Assembly (NCBI RefSeq): GCF_020092905.1
Contig: NZ_JAGSGB010000001.1
Location: 310,001-374,000 of the forward strand
Origin: Pacificimonas aurantium
Lineage (GTDB): Bacteria > Pseudomonadota > Alphaproteobacteria > Sphingomonadales > Sphingomonadaceae
DNA: 64,000 nucleotides
Direction of reading: 5' to 3'
Positions 12,029 through 21,014 of this stretch are shown here, one piece after another. The stretch's first letter is position 1. Every line of letters begins with the position of its first letter. The notes beneath the pieces are model-generated. The model saw only the letters and a program-made list of their open reading frames with translations. It searched no databases and was not told where the DNA came from. A program made the position numbers and the translations under genes.

Positions 12029-13969
12029 TCAGATATTGATGCTGGTCGGGATCAGGCTGGGCTGTAGATAGGGATAGGGCCAGCGCCGGTCCGCGTTGCG
12101 GCTTTCGATCTCGGCATCGGCCGCCTTCAGCATGGCCTGGAAGCGCGCAAGCGGTCCTTCGTCGCCAATGATCTGCGGATCGGTGAACCAGTTCGGATAG
12201 GGAAACTCGTTGCTGCGATAGTCGCCCAGCGGGCGATAATGCACCGAGCCCAGCAGGAACAGGAGGTTCAGCTGCTGCGTCGCCAGCGGCAGCGGCGGCA
12301 TATAGGCCAGCCAGTCGCTCTTGCTGTGCCCGCGCTGCGAGGCCGGAACGTCCGCCCAGCCGCCGCCGGTCACCGAGGGGGCGAAGTCCATCACGCCGCG
12401 CTGGGGGAAGTTCACCGCGGCATGCTGCGCGCTGGCGGTGAACATGATCATCGTGCACGCCTTCACAAGCTCGTCCCGGGTGGACAGTTCGCCGAAATCC
12501 TCGACCTTGGCATCGGCCGTGATGGCGTCGACCCAGGCCTTCAATTCGGTGTCCTGCGTGACCGCCTCGTCGCTGTCATAGTAGATATCGACATATTGGC
12601 CCGCCCAGCTCTCGATGGCGTGCCAGACCAGCAGCGCGTCGTCGCGATAAGGGTATTCGGGAAGAACGTCCGCCTTCGCCACGCCGCGATTTTTCAGGTC
12701 GTTCGGCAGCATCTTCTCGCGGAAGCGGAAGGTCATCCGGCCCTTCACCGCCAGCGCCTGGCTCGTTTCCATCGTGCCGCCGAAGATGTGGTCGATCGGG
12801 CCGCCGGGCGCGATCAGCGAGGTCGCCGCGTCGTAATTGATGAACAGCGTTCCTTCAAAGTGCGGCGCCAGCAGCGCCCAGATGGGATGCTGGTTGGAAA
12901 GCTGCCGGTGCGTCGCCACGGCGATCGATTCGATGACCAGATGCGTTCGCGCCAGGTGGCACACCAGCTCGTGATAATTGCCGTCGGCCACCTGCACGAT
13001 GGTCTTGGCGATCTGCCAGCCCCACAGCTTCGCCGGGTCCACAGACGGCGTGAAGATCGGAAACTCGTCGGGGTCCTGACCGCACTGGATCGCCACCGGC
13101 ACCAGCTCGGCGCCGCCCGGCGGCAGGGCGAACAGCGCGATCGGCTGGTAGACATATTTCGCCAGGTCCTTCCAGACGCCCGGCACAAGGATCGACAGCT
13201 CCTTATAGTCGCACAGGAACGCGCGCTTTTCCTTGAGCGCCGCCGACAGCGTATCGCCCGGCACGACTGCGGCATATTGCTCCTCGGTCAGCGGAAAGCT
13301 GTCCGGCAGAACATCAACCTGCTCGATCAGCATGCAGTTGGGTCCTGCGACCCGCATGCGCGCGAACTGGTCGTCCTCCTGGAACAGCCAGGCCATGCCC
13401 GGCAGCGGCAGGTTGTGGAACAGCCCCCGGAAATCGTCCAGCGTGGCTGTCCCCGCCCTGGCGGTCAGCTCTTCGATCAGCTGGATCCCCCCGTCGATCA
13501 AGCCGCGAAGTTCCTGCCCGTGCGAATGAAGCAGGTCGTTGTGACTGCCATGTTCGGCCCAGTCCGCCGCTTCCTTCACCTCGTTCAGAAGCGTCGATCC
13601 CGCGCCGGCATGGACCACCGCGTGACGGCGTGCGATCTCATGCATCGACGCTTCGATGGCGGCCAGCCGGTCCTGCGCATGCGCAACGTGATCGGAGGGT
13701 TTCGTGCCCAGATGCTGATGCATGGTCAGCAGGATCGAGATCTGGTTGCGCAGGATTTCGATGGCATAGCCCAAGACCACCAATAGCCAGGCCAGCGTCG
13801 GCTTGTCGGCGGACGGTACATCGGTCGCCAGCGGAACCGATGGCAGACTGGGGATCTCCGTGGTCCACTGATAGGTGGCCCGCGCCTTTTCCAGCTGCTG
13901 CTCGCGCGCTTTCTGCTGCGCCGGATCGTCGTTCTGCGGAAGACTCGGATGTAACGGTGCCAGTCTCAT
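12029..13969 (-). CDS. Bacterial lipoxygenase (non-haem iron fatty-acid dioxygenase)
   Basis: A 646-residue lipoxygenase, which adds O2 to polyunsaturated fatty acids. The defining histidine array H-X4-H-X4-H-X17-H-X8-H is exact at His333, 338, 343, 361 and 370. The third iron histidine and the asparagine are His516 and Asn520 in SAQHAAVNFPQ, and the terminal residue is Ile646 (PTSINI), whose carboxylate binds iron in this family. There is no PLAT domain and no signal peptide. Residues about 57-80 form a hydrophobic helix (LAWLLVVLGYAIEIL) that may contact membrane. It is a single gene flanked by convergent gyrB and a divergent diguanylate cyclase. Lipoxygenases are patchily distributed in bacteria, so horizontal gain is plausible. 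Confidence 0.92.
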   Translation of the reverse strand: MRLAPLHPSLPQNDDPAQQKAREQQLEKARATYQWTTEIPSLPSVPLATDVPSADKPTLAWLLVVLGYAIEILRNQISILLTMHQHLGTKPSDHVAHAQDRLAAIEASMHEIARRHAVVHAGAGSTLLNEVKEAADWAEHGSHNDLLHSHGQELRGLIDGGIQLIEELTARAGTATLDDFRGLFHNLPLPGMAWLFQEDDQFARMRVAGPNCMLIEQVDVLPDSFPLTEEQYAAVVPGDTLSAALKEKRAFLCDYKELSILVPGVWKDLAKYVYQPIALFALPPGGAELVPVAIQCGQDPDEFPIFTPSVDPAKLWGWQIAKTIVQVADGNYHELVCHLARTHLVIESIAVATHRQLSNQHPIWALLAPHFEGTLFINYDAATSLIAPGGPIDHIFGGTMETSQALAVKGRMTFRFREKMLPNDLKNRGVAKADVLPEYPYRDDALLVWHAIESWAGQYVDIYYDSDEAVTQDTELKAWVDAITADAKVEDFGELSTRDELVKACTMIMFTASAQHAAVNFPQRGVMDFAPSVTGGGWADVPASQRGHSKSDWLAYMPPLPLATQQLNLLFLLGSVHYRPLGDYRSNEFPYPNWFTDPQIIGDEGPLARFQAMLKAADAEIESRNADRRWPYPYLQPSLIPTSINI

Positions 13970-14059
13970 AAATGCCCCCTGATCTTTTGAGTTCTACTTA
14001 ATTAACCATCTATAAGCTGTTTTTCTTTATCGGTCTGCCGTAGCTTCATTGACGTTGTG

Positions 14060-14088
14060 TTGACAATCTTGGAGGCAGCGGACTTACT
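14060..14088 (+). promoter_or_regulatory. Possible sigma-70-like promoter for the GGDEF gene
   Basis: TTGACA at 14060-14065 is followed after 17 bp by CTTACT, a weak -10 match. It lies in the AT-rich 140-bp divergent region between the lipoxygenase and the diguanylate cyclase. Confidence 0.3.
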
Positions 14089-14109
14089 TCGCCGAAAGGG
14101 GACGAGGGC

Positions 14110-15291
14110 GTGAGTGGAATTCTGAGCAGGCTGAGGAGGAAGATCGCTCCGCCTGTTCCTGCGGAAATCGAGGACGAATTCGCTCTACTTACGGCTGCCC
14201 GGCTTCAGGCCCAGACGCGCCTCCTCTATATCGCTCTACTTCTAACAGTGCCGACGTCGATCTACGCTGCGGCGCCCGGCGCACCGTTTTTCATTCGGAT
14301 CGGACTTCCCGCCGTCATGGGTCTCGCCTGTCTGCTGGGCGCGCTCGATTACTTCCGCCGCATCGACTATTCGGCCTCGGTTCGTCTCGCCCGGGCGTTC
14401 GTCGGCAAGGCGACGACCGTGTCGACGCCGCTAGCGGCCGTTTGCAGCGCCTGGTGCGTCGGAAGTTTCCTCGCCGCGCCGCCGGGAACGAGGGCCTATT
14501 ATCCGCTCATCCTCGCCATGGGCTCTCTCGCTACCGCCTATTGCCTCTCCAGCATCCGGCTCGCTGCCGTTCTCAATCTCGTGGTCGGCCTGGCACCCAT
14601 TTCCATTCTCATGCTGCTGTCGGGCGACCGCATGAACCTCGCCGGCGGGGCCAGCCTGATTTTGGCGACCGCATTCCTTCTGCACATGATCTGGAAAGAG
14701 CATGGCCAGCTGATCGATCTGCTCCTCCTGCAGCGAAAGACCCGCATTCTGGCCGAGACCGACCCCCTGACCGGCCTTCTCAACCGGCGCGCCTTCGATG
14801 TTCGCGTCGCGCAGGTGGCTCAGACCGCGCAGGACGACATGTTCATCATGGGGCTGATCGACCTCGATGAATTCAAACCGATCAACGATCGCTACGGCCA
14901 TGCCGTGGGTGATGCCATTCTCTGCCAGGTTGCCGACCGCTTGCGGGCGGCCTGCGGTGACGACGCACTGGCGGCCAGGATCGGCGGCGACGAATTCGCC
15001 GTCCTCGTTCCCACCGGGTCGCGCCTGCTTGAGGAGAATTTTGCCGAACAGCTGCGCGGGGTTCTGTGCGGCGAATATCGGGTGCAGGACGAGGTCCTGC
15101 GCGTCAGCGCCAGTGCCGGCTTCGCCGCCTGGCCCGAGGATGGGCGCAGCACGCAGAAGCTTTACGAAGCCGCTGATCGCGGCCTCTACAAGCGCAAGGA
15201 GGCTGCCCGAACGTCACCCTCGGACGGCCTTCTCGATCCGCCTCCGTCCGGCTCGACGGACCAGAAGCTGCGGATCGCCTCCGGCTCCTGA
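14110..15291 (+). CDS. Membrane diguanylate cyclase (GGDEF)
   Basis: A 393-residue protein with an N-terminal block of about five to six hydrophobic segments (roughly residues 38-195) and a C-terminal GGDEF domain with intact RIGGDEFAVLVP and the upstream TDPLTGLLNRRAFD. It should make cyclic di-GMP. No RxxD inhibitory site is found at the expected position before GGDEF, so product feedback may be absent. The start is GTG. It is divergent from the lipoxygenase gene and followed by the cytochrome b gene after 86 bp. Confidence 0.92.
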   Translation: MSGILSRLRRKIAPPVPAEIEDEFALLTAARLQAQTRLLYIALLLTVPTSIYAAAPGAPFFIRIGLPAVMGLACLLGALDYFRRIDYSASVRLARAFVGKATTVSTPLAAVCSAWCVGSFLAAPPGTRAYYPLILAMGSLATAYCLSSIRLAAVLNLVVGLAPISILMLLSGDRMNLAGGASLILATAFLLHMIWKEHGQLIDLLLLQRKTRILAETDPLTGLLNRRAFDVRVAQVAQTAQDDMFIMGLIDLDEFKPINDRYGHAVGDAILCQVADRLRAACGDDALAARIGGDEFAVLVPTGSRLLEENFAEQLRGVLCGEYRVQDEVLRVSASAGFAAWPEDGRSTQKLYEAADRGLYKRKEAARTSPSDGLLDPPPSGSTDQKLRIASGS

Positions 15292-15377
15292 CGCCCAGGC
15301 GCTTCGGGTCCGCGCCTGCCGTGCTTGCTACACCCGGCGTAACCATGCGTGTCCCGTCATCGAACAGACGCTAGACG

Positions 15378-16220
15378 GTGGCAGTCCGGGGGAGAGAGGG
15401 TATTTCGAACCAAGCCGAACAGGTCGTCAGGCGGCACGGACTGGCGACTCGCCTGTGGCACTGGATCAATGTGGTCGCCGTGTTCACCCTGATCGGCAGC
15501 GGCCTCACGATCTTCAATGCGCACCCGCGGCTCTATTGGGGCAGCTACGGGGCGAATTTCGATCCCGCCTGGCTCGAAATCGACGACCGGGCCGGCGGGA
15601 GCGAGGGGTTCCTTCGCATCGGCGGGATTGAGGTCGAGACCACCGGCTTTCTGGGCGTCTTCGAAAAGGACGGCAGCACGCGCACCCGGGCCTTTCCGCA
15701 TTATCTGACGATCCCCGCGAATTACTCGCTGGCGGATGGGCGCCGCTACCACCTGTTTGCGGCCTGGGTCTTCGGCCTCTCCGGTCTCGTCTATGTGATC
15801 GTCAGCCTGCTGAACGGTCATGCCCGGCGTGCCCTTCTGCCGCGACGCGCCGAACTCAGACCCCGCCATCTCTGGCAGGAGGTGAAGGACCATGCGCGCC
15901 TCCGCTTCCCGAAGGGGGATGCCGCCCGGTCTTACAACAGCTTGCAGAAGCTCAGCTATCTAGTGGTCATCTTCGGACTGCTGCCGCTGATGGTCCTGAC
16001 CGGCCTCGGCATGTCACCCAATATGAACGCGGCCTGGCCCTGGATTCTGGATATGTTCGGCGGGCGTCAGTCTGCGCGCTCCGTCCACTTCATCTGCGCA
16101 ACACTGATCGGCGCCTTCATCATCGTGCATCTGCTGATGGTCATCGCCGCCGGCCCGGTGCGCGAAATCCGCTCGATGATAACCGGACGTCTGCGTATCG
16201 ACAGGGAAGAGACTGTATGA
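15378..16220 (+). CDS. Cytochrome b/b6-type membrane subunit
   Basis: A 280-residue di-haem-type cytochrome b561 subunit with about four membrane helices. Candidate haem ligands include the histidines in RHGLATRLWHWIN near the N-terminus and in the late helices (SVHFICATLIGAFIIVHLLMV). Its ATGA overlap with the next gene, a sulfite-oxidase-fold molybdoenzyme, indicates that it carries electrons between the quinone pool and that enzyme. The start is taken as GTG 15378; a slightly later start cannot be excluded. Confidence 0.85.
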   Translation: MAVRGREGISNQAEQVVRRHGLATRLWHWINVVAVFTLIGSGLTIFNAHPRLYWGSYGANFDPAWLEIDDRAGGSEGFLRIGGIEVETTGFLGVFEKDGSTRTRAFPHYLTIPANYSLADGRRYHLFAAWVFGLSGLVYVIVSLLNGHARRALLPRRAELRPRHLWQEVKDHARLRFPKGDAARSYNSLQKLSYLVVIFGLLPLMVLTGLGMSPNMNAAWPWILDMFGGRQSARSVHFICATLIGAFIIVHLLMVIAAGPVREIRSMITGRLRIDREETV

Positions 16221-16975
16221 GCCCATCTGATATCCCCCGCCGGCAGCTTCTTGCCGGAATCGGTGCGGGTCTGGCGCTATCGGGCTGCGAGCGGATCGGC
16301 AGCACGGCGCCCGCCCAGTCGCTCTTCGACGCGACGGACGGCTTTTCGCGCGGCGCCATGCGCCTTGTCACGAACCGGTCGGCGCTGGCGCGCGAATATG
16401 AGGAGGCCGACATGAGCCCGCGCTTCCGGGCGAACGGCTCGCGCGAGCCGCAGGGCGCCGAATGGCAGGCCCACCGGGCCACCGGCTTTCGCGACTGGCG
16501 GCTCACCATAGGCGGCCTCGTTGCCCGCCCTCTCAGCCTTTCGCTCGACCAGCTTCGCCAAATGCCGCGCCGGGTCCAGATCACCCGGCACGACTGCGTT
16601 GAGGGATGGAGCGCCATCGGCAAGTGGCACGGCGTGCCTCTCCGCCTGATCCTCGACCTCGCCGGTGCAAACGAGCGGACCCGCTATGTGCTGTTCCGCT
16701 GCGCCGACGAAATCGGCGGTGTGCCCTATTACGAAACGATCGACATGGTCGAGGCGCTGCATCCGCAGACGATCCTGGCCTACGGCATGAACGATGCGCT
16801 GCTGCCCGTGCCGCACGGGGCGCCGCTCCGCCTGCGCTCCGAACGCCAGCTGGGCTACAAGCATGCAAAGTTCGTCATGGGGATCGAAGCGATCGACAGC
16901 TTCGCGAACATCGCCGGGGGCAAGGGTGGGTATTGGGAGGATCGCTCCGACTATGACTGGTGGGCGGGAATCTGA
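16217..16975 (+). CDS. Molybdopterin-dependent oxidoreductase (sulfite oxidase fold)
   Basis: A 252-residue periplasmic molybdoenzyme of the sulfite oxidase/YedY (MsrP) superfamily. The N-terminus has a twin-arginine-like RRQLLAGIGAGLALSGC that also reads as a lipobox, so Tat export plus lipid anchoring is possible. The cysteine in ITRHDCVEGWSAIGKWHG is the expected molybdenum thiolate ligand. It overlaps the cytochrome b gene by 4 bp, giving a two-gene respiratory unit. The substrate is not known; sulfite, sulfoxides or other small oxyanions are all possible. Confidence 0.88.
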   Translation: MSPSDIPRRQLLAGIGAGLALSGCERIGSTAPAQSLFDATDGFSRGAMRLVTNRSALAREYEEADMSPRFRANGSREPQGAEWQAHRATGFRDWRLTIGGLVARPLSLSLDQLRQMPRRVQITRHDCVEGWSAIGKWHGVPLRLILDLAGANERTRYVLFRCADEIGGVPYYETIDMVEALHPQTILAYGMNDALLPVPHGAPLRLRSERQLGYKHAKFVMGIEAIDSFANIAGGKGGYWEDRSDYDWWAGI

Positions 16976-17059
16976 TCCCGCCGCCTCGACGCCGGACCCC
17001 CGGGAAACCCCCTCCCCGCCCGCAGACGAAGAGAGGGTTCCCTCGATGGTTTTCGGTCT

Positions 17060-17659
17060 TCAGCCGTGCAGTTTCTGCGCGGTCTCCGCGACCAGCTTGC
17101 CCTGGAAGCGGGCACCGTCCAGTTCGGTCTGGGACGGCATGCGAGAGCCGTCGCCGCCTGCAATCGTGGTCGCACCATAGGGCGCGCCGCCCTTCACTTC
17201 GTCGACGCCCATCTGGTCCTGGAAACTGTACGGCAGGCCGACGATGACAAGGCCGTGATGCAACAGGTTCGTGATCGTGCTGAACAGGGTCGTTTCCTGC
17301 CCGCCATGCTGTGACGCGGTGGAGGTAAAGGCGGCGCCGACCTTGCCGATCAGCTTTCCTTCCATCCACAGCGGACCCGTCGCGTCCCAGAAGGCCGCCA
17401 TCTGGCTCGCCATGCGGCCGTACCGGGTTGGCGATCCGACGATGATGGCATCATAGCCGGCCAGATCCTCGATCGAGGCGACCTTGTGGTTGTCGTCATA
17501 GTTGAAGCCCGCTGCCTCGACGATGTCCGCCGGTACGGTTTCGGGCACACGCATCACGTCCGCCTCTGCGCCCGCGCTGCGCGCGCCTTCCGCCGCGGCG
17601 TCCGCCATCTTCGCGGTATGGCCGTAGCTTGAGTAATAAAGCACCAGGACCTTGGTCAT
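17060..17659 (-). CDS. wrbA: NAD(P)H:quinone oxidoreductase, WrbA type
   Basis: A 199-residue flavodoxin-fold quinone reductase that reduces quinones by two electrons and limits redox cycling. The FMN phosphate loop is [19 protein letters not shown] near the N-terminus, and [20 protein letters not shown] and [13 protein letters not shown] are WrbA hallmarks. It lies 32 bp downstream of the pirin gene on the same strand, so the two are probably one operon. A divergent LysR regulator borders them. Confidence 0.93.
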   Translation of the reverse strand: MTKVLVLYYSSYGHTAKMADAAAEGARSAGAEADVMRVPETVPADIVEAAGFNYDDNHKVASIEDLAGYDAIIVGSPTRYGRMASQMAAFWDATGPLWMEGKLIGKVGAAFTSTASQHGGQETTLFSTITNLLHHGLVIVGLPYSFQDQMGVDEVKGGAPYGATTIAGGDGSRMPSQTELDGARFQGKLVAETAQKLHG

Positions 17660-17691
17660 ATCTTTTCTCCTTCTACGTTCGAATTGCTGCG

Positions 17692-18399
17692 TCAGATCGT
17701 GTCCACCAGGACCACTTCGCTGTCCTCGATGGCGGTCACGGTCAGGCTCGTCTCGTCCTTCACCGCCACGCCGTCTCTCGCCTGCGCCTCGGTGCCGTTC
17801 ACCTCGATGCGGCCGCTAGCCGGCACCAGATAGGCGCGGCGTCCGCTGCCCAGATTGTAACGCGCCGTTTCGCCCGCGCGCAGCGCGGCTGCGGCAACGC
17901 GTCCGTCGGTGCGGATCGGCAGCGCCTCCTCGTCGCCCGGCATGCCGCTCGCCAGCGTCTTGAAGGCGCCCGTGCGGTCCGCTTTCGGAAAGGGCTTCGT
18001 ACCCCAGGACGGTGCGCCGCCGGCTTCCGATGGCAGGATCCAGATCTGGAACAGGGTCGTCTGCTCGTCTTCCAGATTATATTCGGCGTGCGTGATGCCG
18101 CTGCCTGCGGACATCACCTGCACGTCGCCCGCCGCGGTGCGGCCGCTATTGCCCAGGCTGTCCTTGTGACTGATCGCACCCGTGCGGACATAGGTGATGA
18201 TTTCCATGTCGCGGTGCGGGTGCGGCGGAAAGCCGGACTGCGGCGCGATCTCGTCGTCGTTCCAGACGCGCAGCGCACCCCAGCCCATGCGGTCCGGGTC
18301 GTGATAACCTGCGAAGGAAAAATGGTGATGGGCATTCAGCCAGCCATGATCGGCCGCGCCGATCCCGCCAAAGGGACGAACTTCGATCATCTGTCTCAT
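17692..18399 (-). CDS. Pirin family protein
   Basis: A 235-residue bicupin of the pirin family, some members of which are quercetin 2,3-dioxygenases. The metal-binding motifs [15 protein letters not shown] and GITHAEYN are present near residues 56-70 and 105. Together with the adjacent wrbA this suggests a quinone, flavonoid or oxidative-stress response. It is divergent from a LysR gene across 88 bp, the likely control region. Confidence 0.92.
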   Translation of the reverse strand: MRQMIEVRPFGGIGAADHGWLNAHHHFSFAGYHDPDRMGWGALRVWNDDEIAPQSGFPPHPHRDMEIITYVRTGAISHKDSLGNSGRTAAGDVQVMSAGSGITHAEYNLEDEQTTLFQIWILPSEAGGAPSWGTKPFPKADRTGAFKTLASGMPGDEEALPIRTDGRVAAAALRAGETARYNLGSGRRAYLVPASGRIEVNGTEAQARDGVAVKDETSLTVTAIEDSEVVLVDTI

Positions 18400-18487
18400 C
18401 CTCTGCCTAAGTTCGATTTCCCTTCATATGGCGAGGGTCGTCCTGTATGAAACGGCAAAGGTAGAAATGGATCGTTTCTAGAATTTA

Positions 18488-19417
18488 ATGGAACAGCTCG
18501 ACCTCGACGACTGGCGCGCTTTCGTGGCCGTGGCGGATACCGGCACGTTCACCGCAGGGGCATCGTCGCTCGGCTGGTCGGTCCCCACGGTTTCGAAGCG
18601 CGTTGCTGCGCTTGAAAGGCGGCTCGGCGTCAGCCTGTTTCACCGGACCTCGCGCCGGCTGGCCCTGTCTCCGACCGGCGAGACCGTGCTCCCGTCCGCG
18701 CGCGAGCATGTGCGCGGCCTCGCTGCCGTGGAGGATAGTCTGCGCGAGCGCGACTGCGCGCCCGGCGGCCGCATCCGCATGTCCGCACCCGTCAGCTTTT
18801 CCATCGCTCATCTCGGCGGGCCGCTGACATCCTTCCTGCGCGACTGGCCCGACATCGACCTCGACCTGCGGATTTCCGACGAGACCATCGACCTCGTCGG
18901 CGGCGGTTTCGATCTGGCGCTACGCATCGGCCGCCTGCCCGACAGCAGCCTGAAGGCGCGCAAGCTCTGCGACATCCGCATGCCGCTCGTCGCCGCGCCG
19001 GCCTATCTGGCAGCGGCGGGCCGGCCGCAGCACCCCGACGACCTGAAGCGGCACCAGGCCATCGTCTATGCGCAGGTGCGCGATCCGACGCGCTGGACCT
19101 TCCGCCACGATCTGGAAGGCGAGCGCACGGTAGAGGTGAGCCCCCGGCTCACGGTCGACAATGGCGATTTGGGGCTCGAGGCGCTGCGCGCCGGCCTCGG
19201 CCTGACGGTGCAGCCCGAATTCTTCATTTACGACGATCTCGCATCCGGCACGCTCGAGGAGGTGATGCTGCCCTGGTCGATGCCGCCCGTCGGCGCCTAT
19301 ATCGTCACCCCGCCCTCGGCGCTGCGGCCACGCCGGGTTTCGCTACTGATCGAACATCTCGCAAGCAGCCTCGCCCGGCTGCCCTGGGCTTACGGCGCCC
19401 ATCCCTCCAGCACCTGA
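18488..19417 (+). CDS. LysR family transcriptional regulator
   Basis: A 309-residue LysR regulator with an N-terminal helix-turn-helix (FVAVADTGTFTAGASSLGWSVPTVSKRVAALERRLG) and an effector domain from about residue 90. It is divergent from pirin-wrbA and the natural candidate to control them. Its 3' end overlaps the convergent 2-hydroxyacid dehydrogenase gene by 28 bp. Inducer unknown. Confidence 0.9.
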   Translation: MEQLDLDDWRAFVAVADTGTFTAGASSLGWSVPTVSKRVAALERRLGVSLFHRTSRRLALSPTGETVLPSAREHVRGLAAVEDSLRERDCAPGGRIRMSAPVSFSIAHLGGPLTSFLRDWPDIDLDLRISDETIDLVGGGFDLALRIGRLPDSSLKARKLCDIRMPLVAAPAYLAAAGRPQHPDDLKRHQAIVYAQVRDPTRWTFRHDLEGERTVEVSPRLTVDNGDLGLEALRAGLGLTVQPEFFIYDDLASGTLEEVMLPWSMPPVGAYIVTPPSALRPRRVSLLIEHLASSLARLPWAYGAHPSST

Positions 19418-20391
19418 TCGGGCGGGCGGTGGCCGTCCGACCAGACGCGGATGTTGGTCACCACCTTGTCGCCCATCGCGCGCCGCCCTTCGACGGTGGC
19501 CGAGCCCATATGCGGCTGCAGCGTCACATTGGGCAGCGCCAGCAGGGCCTCGGGCACGTTCGGTTCGTCGGAAAAGACGTCGAGGCCGGCGCCGGCCAGC
19601 TTTCCCGCCTTCAGCGCCGCCGCCAGCGCCGCCTCGTCGACGATCTCGCCGCGCGCCGTATTGACCAGATAGGCGTCCTCTTTCATCAGCCCCAACCGCC
19701 GCGCGTCGATCAGGCCGTCGGTCTCCTCGGTCAGCGGGCAGTGGATCGTCAGGATGTCCACTTCGGGCAGCATCGCGTCCAGGTCGTCCCACCAGGTTGC
19801 CCGCAGCGCGGTTTCGGCGGCTTCGGCCATGCGCGACCGGTTGTGATAATGCACGCTCATGCCGAAGGCGTTCGCCCGCGCTGCCACGGCGCCGCCGATC
19901 CGCCCCATGCCGACGATGCCCAGTGCCTTGCCGCCGATCCGGCGTCCGCGCAGGGAGGTCGGCGCCCAGCCCGCCCAGTCGCCGGAGCGCAGCATGCGCC
20001 CGGCCTCGCGCATCCGCCGTACGACCGACAGGATCAGCGCCATCGTCATGTCGGCGGTATCTTCGGTCAGCACGCCGGGCGTGTTGGTGACGATGATTCC
20101 CCGGTCGTGCGCGGCCTTCAGGTCGATATGATCGACCCCGACGCCGAAATTCGCGATCAGCTTCAGGCGTGGTCCCGCGCGTGAAATGACGTCGGCGTCC
20201 ACCGTATCGGTAACGGTCGGCACGAAGACATCGACATCCTGCAGCCGCGCCACCAGTTCGTCGCGCTCCAAGGCGCGGTCGTCCGTCCGCAGCTGCGCGC
20301 CGGAGAACAATTCGCTCATGCGGCTTTCGGTCTGGTCCGGCAGGCGGCGGGAGACGAAGATCTGCGGGTCGGGGACGCGGTCGTGAGCCAT
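19390..20391 (-). CDS. D-isomer 2-hydroxyacid dehydrogenase (glyoxylate/hydroxypyruvate reductase type)
   Basis: A 333-residue NAD(P)H-dependent dehydrogenase that reduces small 2-keto acids. The Rossmann motif is GIVGMGRIGGAVAARANAFGM. The residues ending the second strand are HNRSR, whose arginines favour NADPH. The catalytic Arg, Glu and His are in VNTARGEIVDE, DVFSDEP and LQPHMGSAT. The start is placed at ATG 20391 (MAHDRVPDPQ) rather than 37 codons upstream because the extension resembles no family member. It is divergent from the SH3-like gene across about 110 bp. Confidence 0.9.
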   Translation of the reverse strand: MAHDRVPDPQIFVSRRLPDQTESRMSELFSGAQLRTDDRALERDELVARLQDVDVFVPTVTDTVDADVISRAGPRLKLIANFGVGVDHIDLKAAHDRGIIVTNTPGVLTEDTADMTMALILSVVRRMREAGRMLRSGDWAGWAPTSLRGRRIGGKALGIVGMGRIGGAVAARANAFGMSVHYHNRSRMAEAAETALRATWWDDLDAMLPEVDILTIHCPLTEETDGLIDARRLGLMKEDAYLVNTARGEIVDEAALAAALKAGKLAGAGLDVFSDEPNVPEALLALPNVTLQPHMGSATVEGRRAMGDKVVTNIRVWSDGHRPPDQVLEGWAP

Positions 20392-20500
20392 GCGCTTCGC
20401 GCTATGCCTGCACCCCGACGCGGTCAAGCGAGCGAACCGGGACACTCGTGAAAATGACACTCTTGCAACCCGGCCGGGCCAGCGCGCATTAGTCTGGACC

Positions 20501-21010
20501 ATGCGGGTCCTTTGTCTCTTCTTGGTTCTGGCGATTGCCGGGGCCGCTCACCTGCCGCCTGTCCGTGCGCAGTCGGCGGAGGCGGAGCGCGGCAGGTCGG
20601 GTCTCCCCATCCCGCGCTTCGTGACGCTCGGCGCCGGCGAGGCGCGGATGCGCGCGGGCCCCGGGCGCGACTATCCGGTGAAATGGCTGTTCGTGCGCCG
20701 CACCCTGCCGATGGAAGTCATCGACGAATATGGCATCTACCGGAAAGTGCGCGGACCCGACGGGGCCGAGGGCTGGATGGACAAGGCGCTCCTGTCGGGC
20801 GCACGCTATGCGCTGATCGTCGACAAGGTCGCGACGGTGCGCGCCCGGCCTGAGGCGGACGCCCCGCCCGTCTGGCGGGCCGAGCCCGGCGTCATCGCCC
20901 GTGTCCAGCTCTGCGCGGAGGGTTGGTGCCGCATCGAGGCCGAGGGCCGCTCGGGCTATATCCGCGCCCTCGACCTGTGGGGCGTCTACCCGGACGAAGC
21001 CATCGACTGA
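20501..21010 (+). CDS. Secreted SH3-like domain protein
   Basis: A 169-residue exported protein with a signal peptide (MRVLCLFLVLAIAGAAHLPPVRAQ) and two bacterial SH3-like repeats, one around MRAGPGRDYPVKWLF and one around VRARPEADAPPVW with EGWCRIEAEGRSGYI. Such proteins often bind peptidoglycan, but the role here is unknown. ATG 20501 is chosen because it begins the signal peptide. Confidence 0.85.
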   Translation: MRVLCLFLVLAIAGAAHLPPVRAQSAEAERGRSGLPIPRFVTLGAGEARMRAGPGRDYPVKWLFVRRTLPMEVIDEYGIYRKVRGPDGAEGWMDKALLSGARYALIVDKVATVRARPEADAPPVWRAEPGVIARVQLCAEGWCRIEAEGRSGYIRALDLWGVYPDEAID

Positions 21011-21014
21011 TTCG

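Noticed and set aside
12239-13786. 515-codon plus-strand open frame opposite the lipoxygenase
   Set aside because: It is a GC-rich antisense shadow. The minus-strand frame carries the full lipoxygenase iron-ligand array, while this translation has only low-complexity arginine/glutamine/valine-rich sequence.
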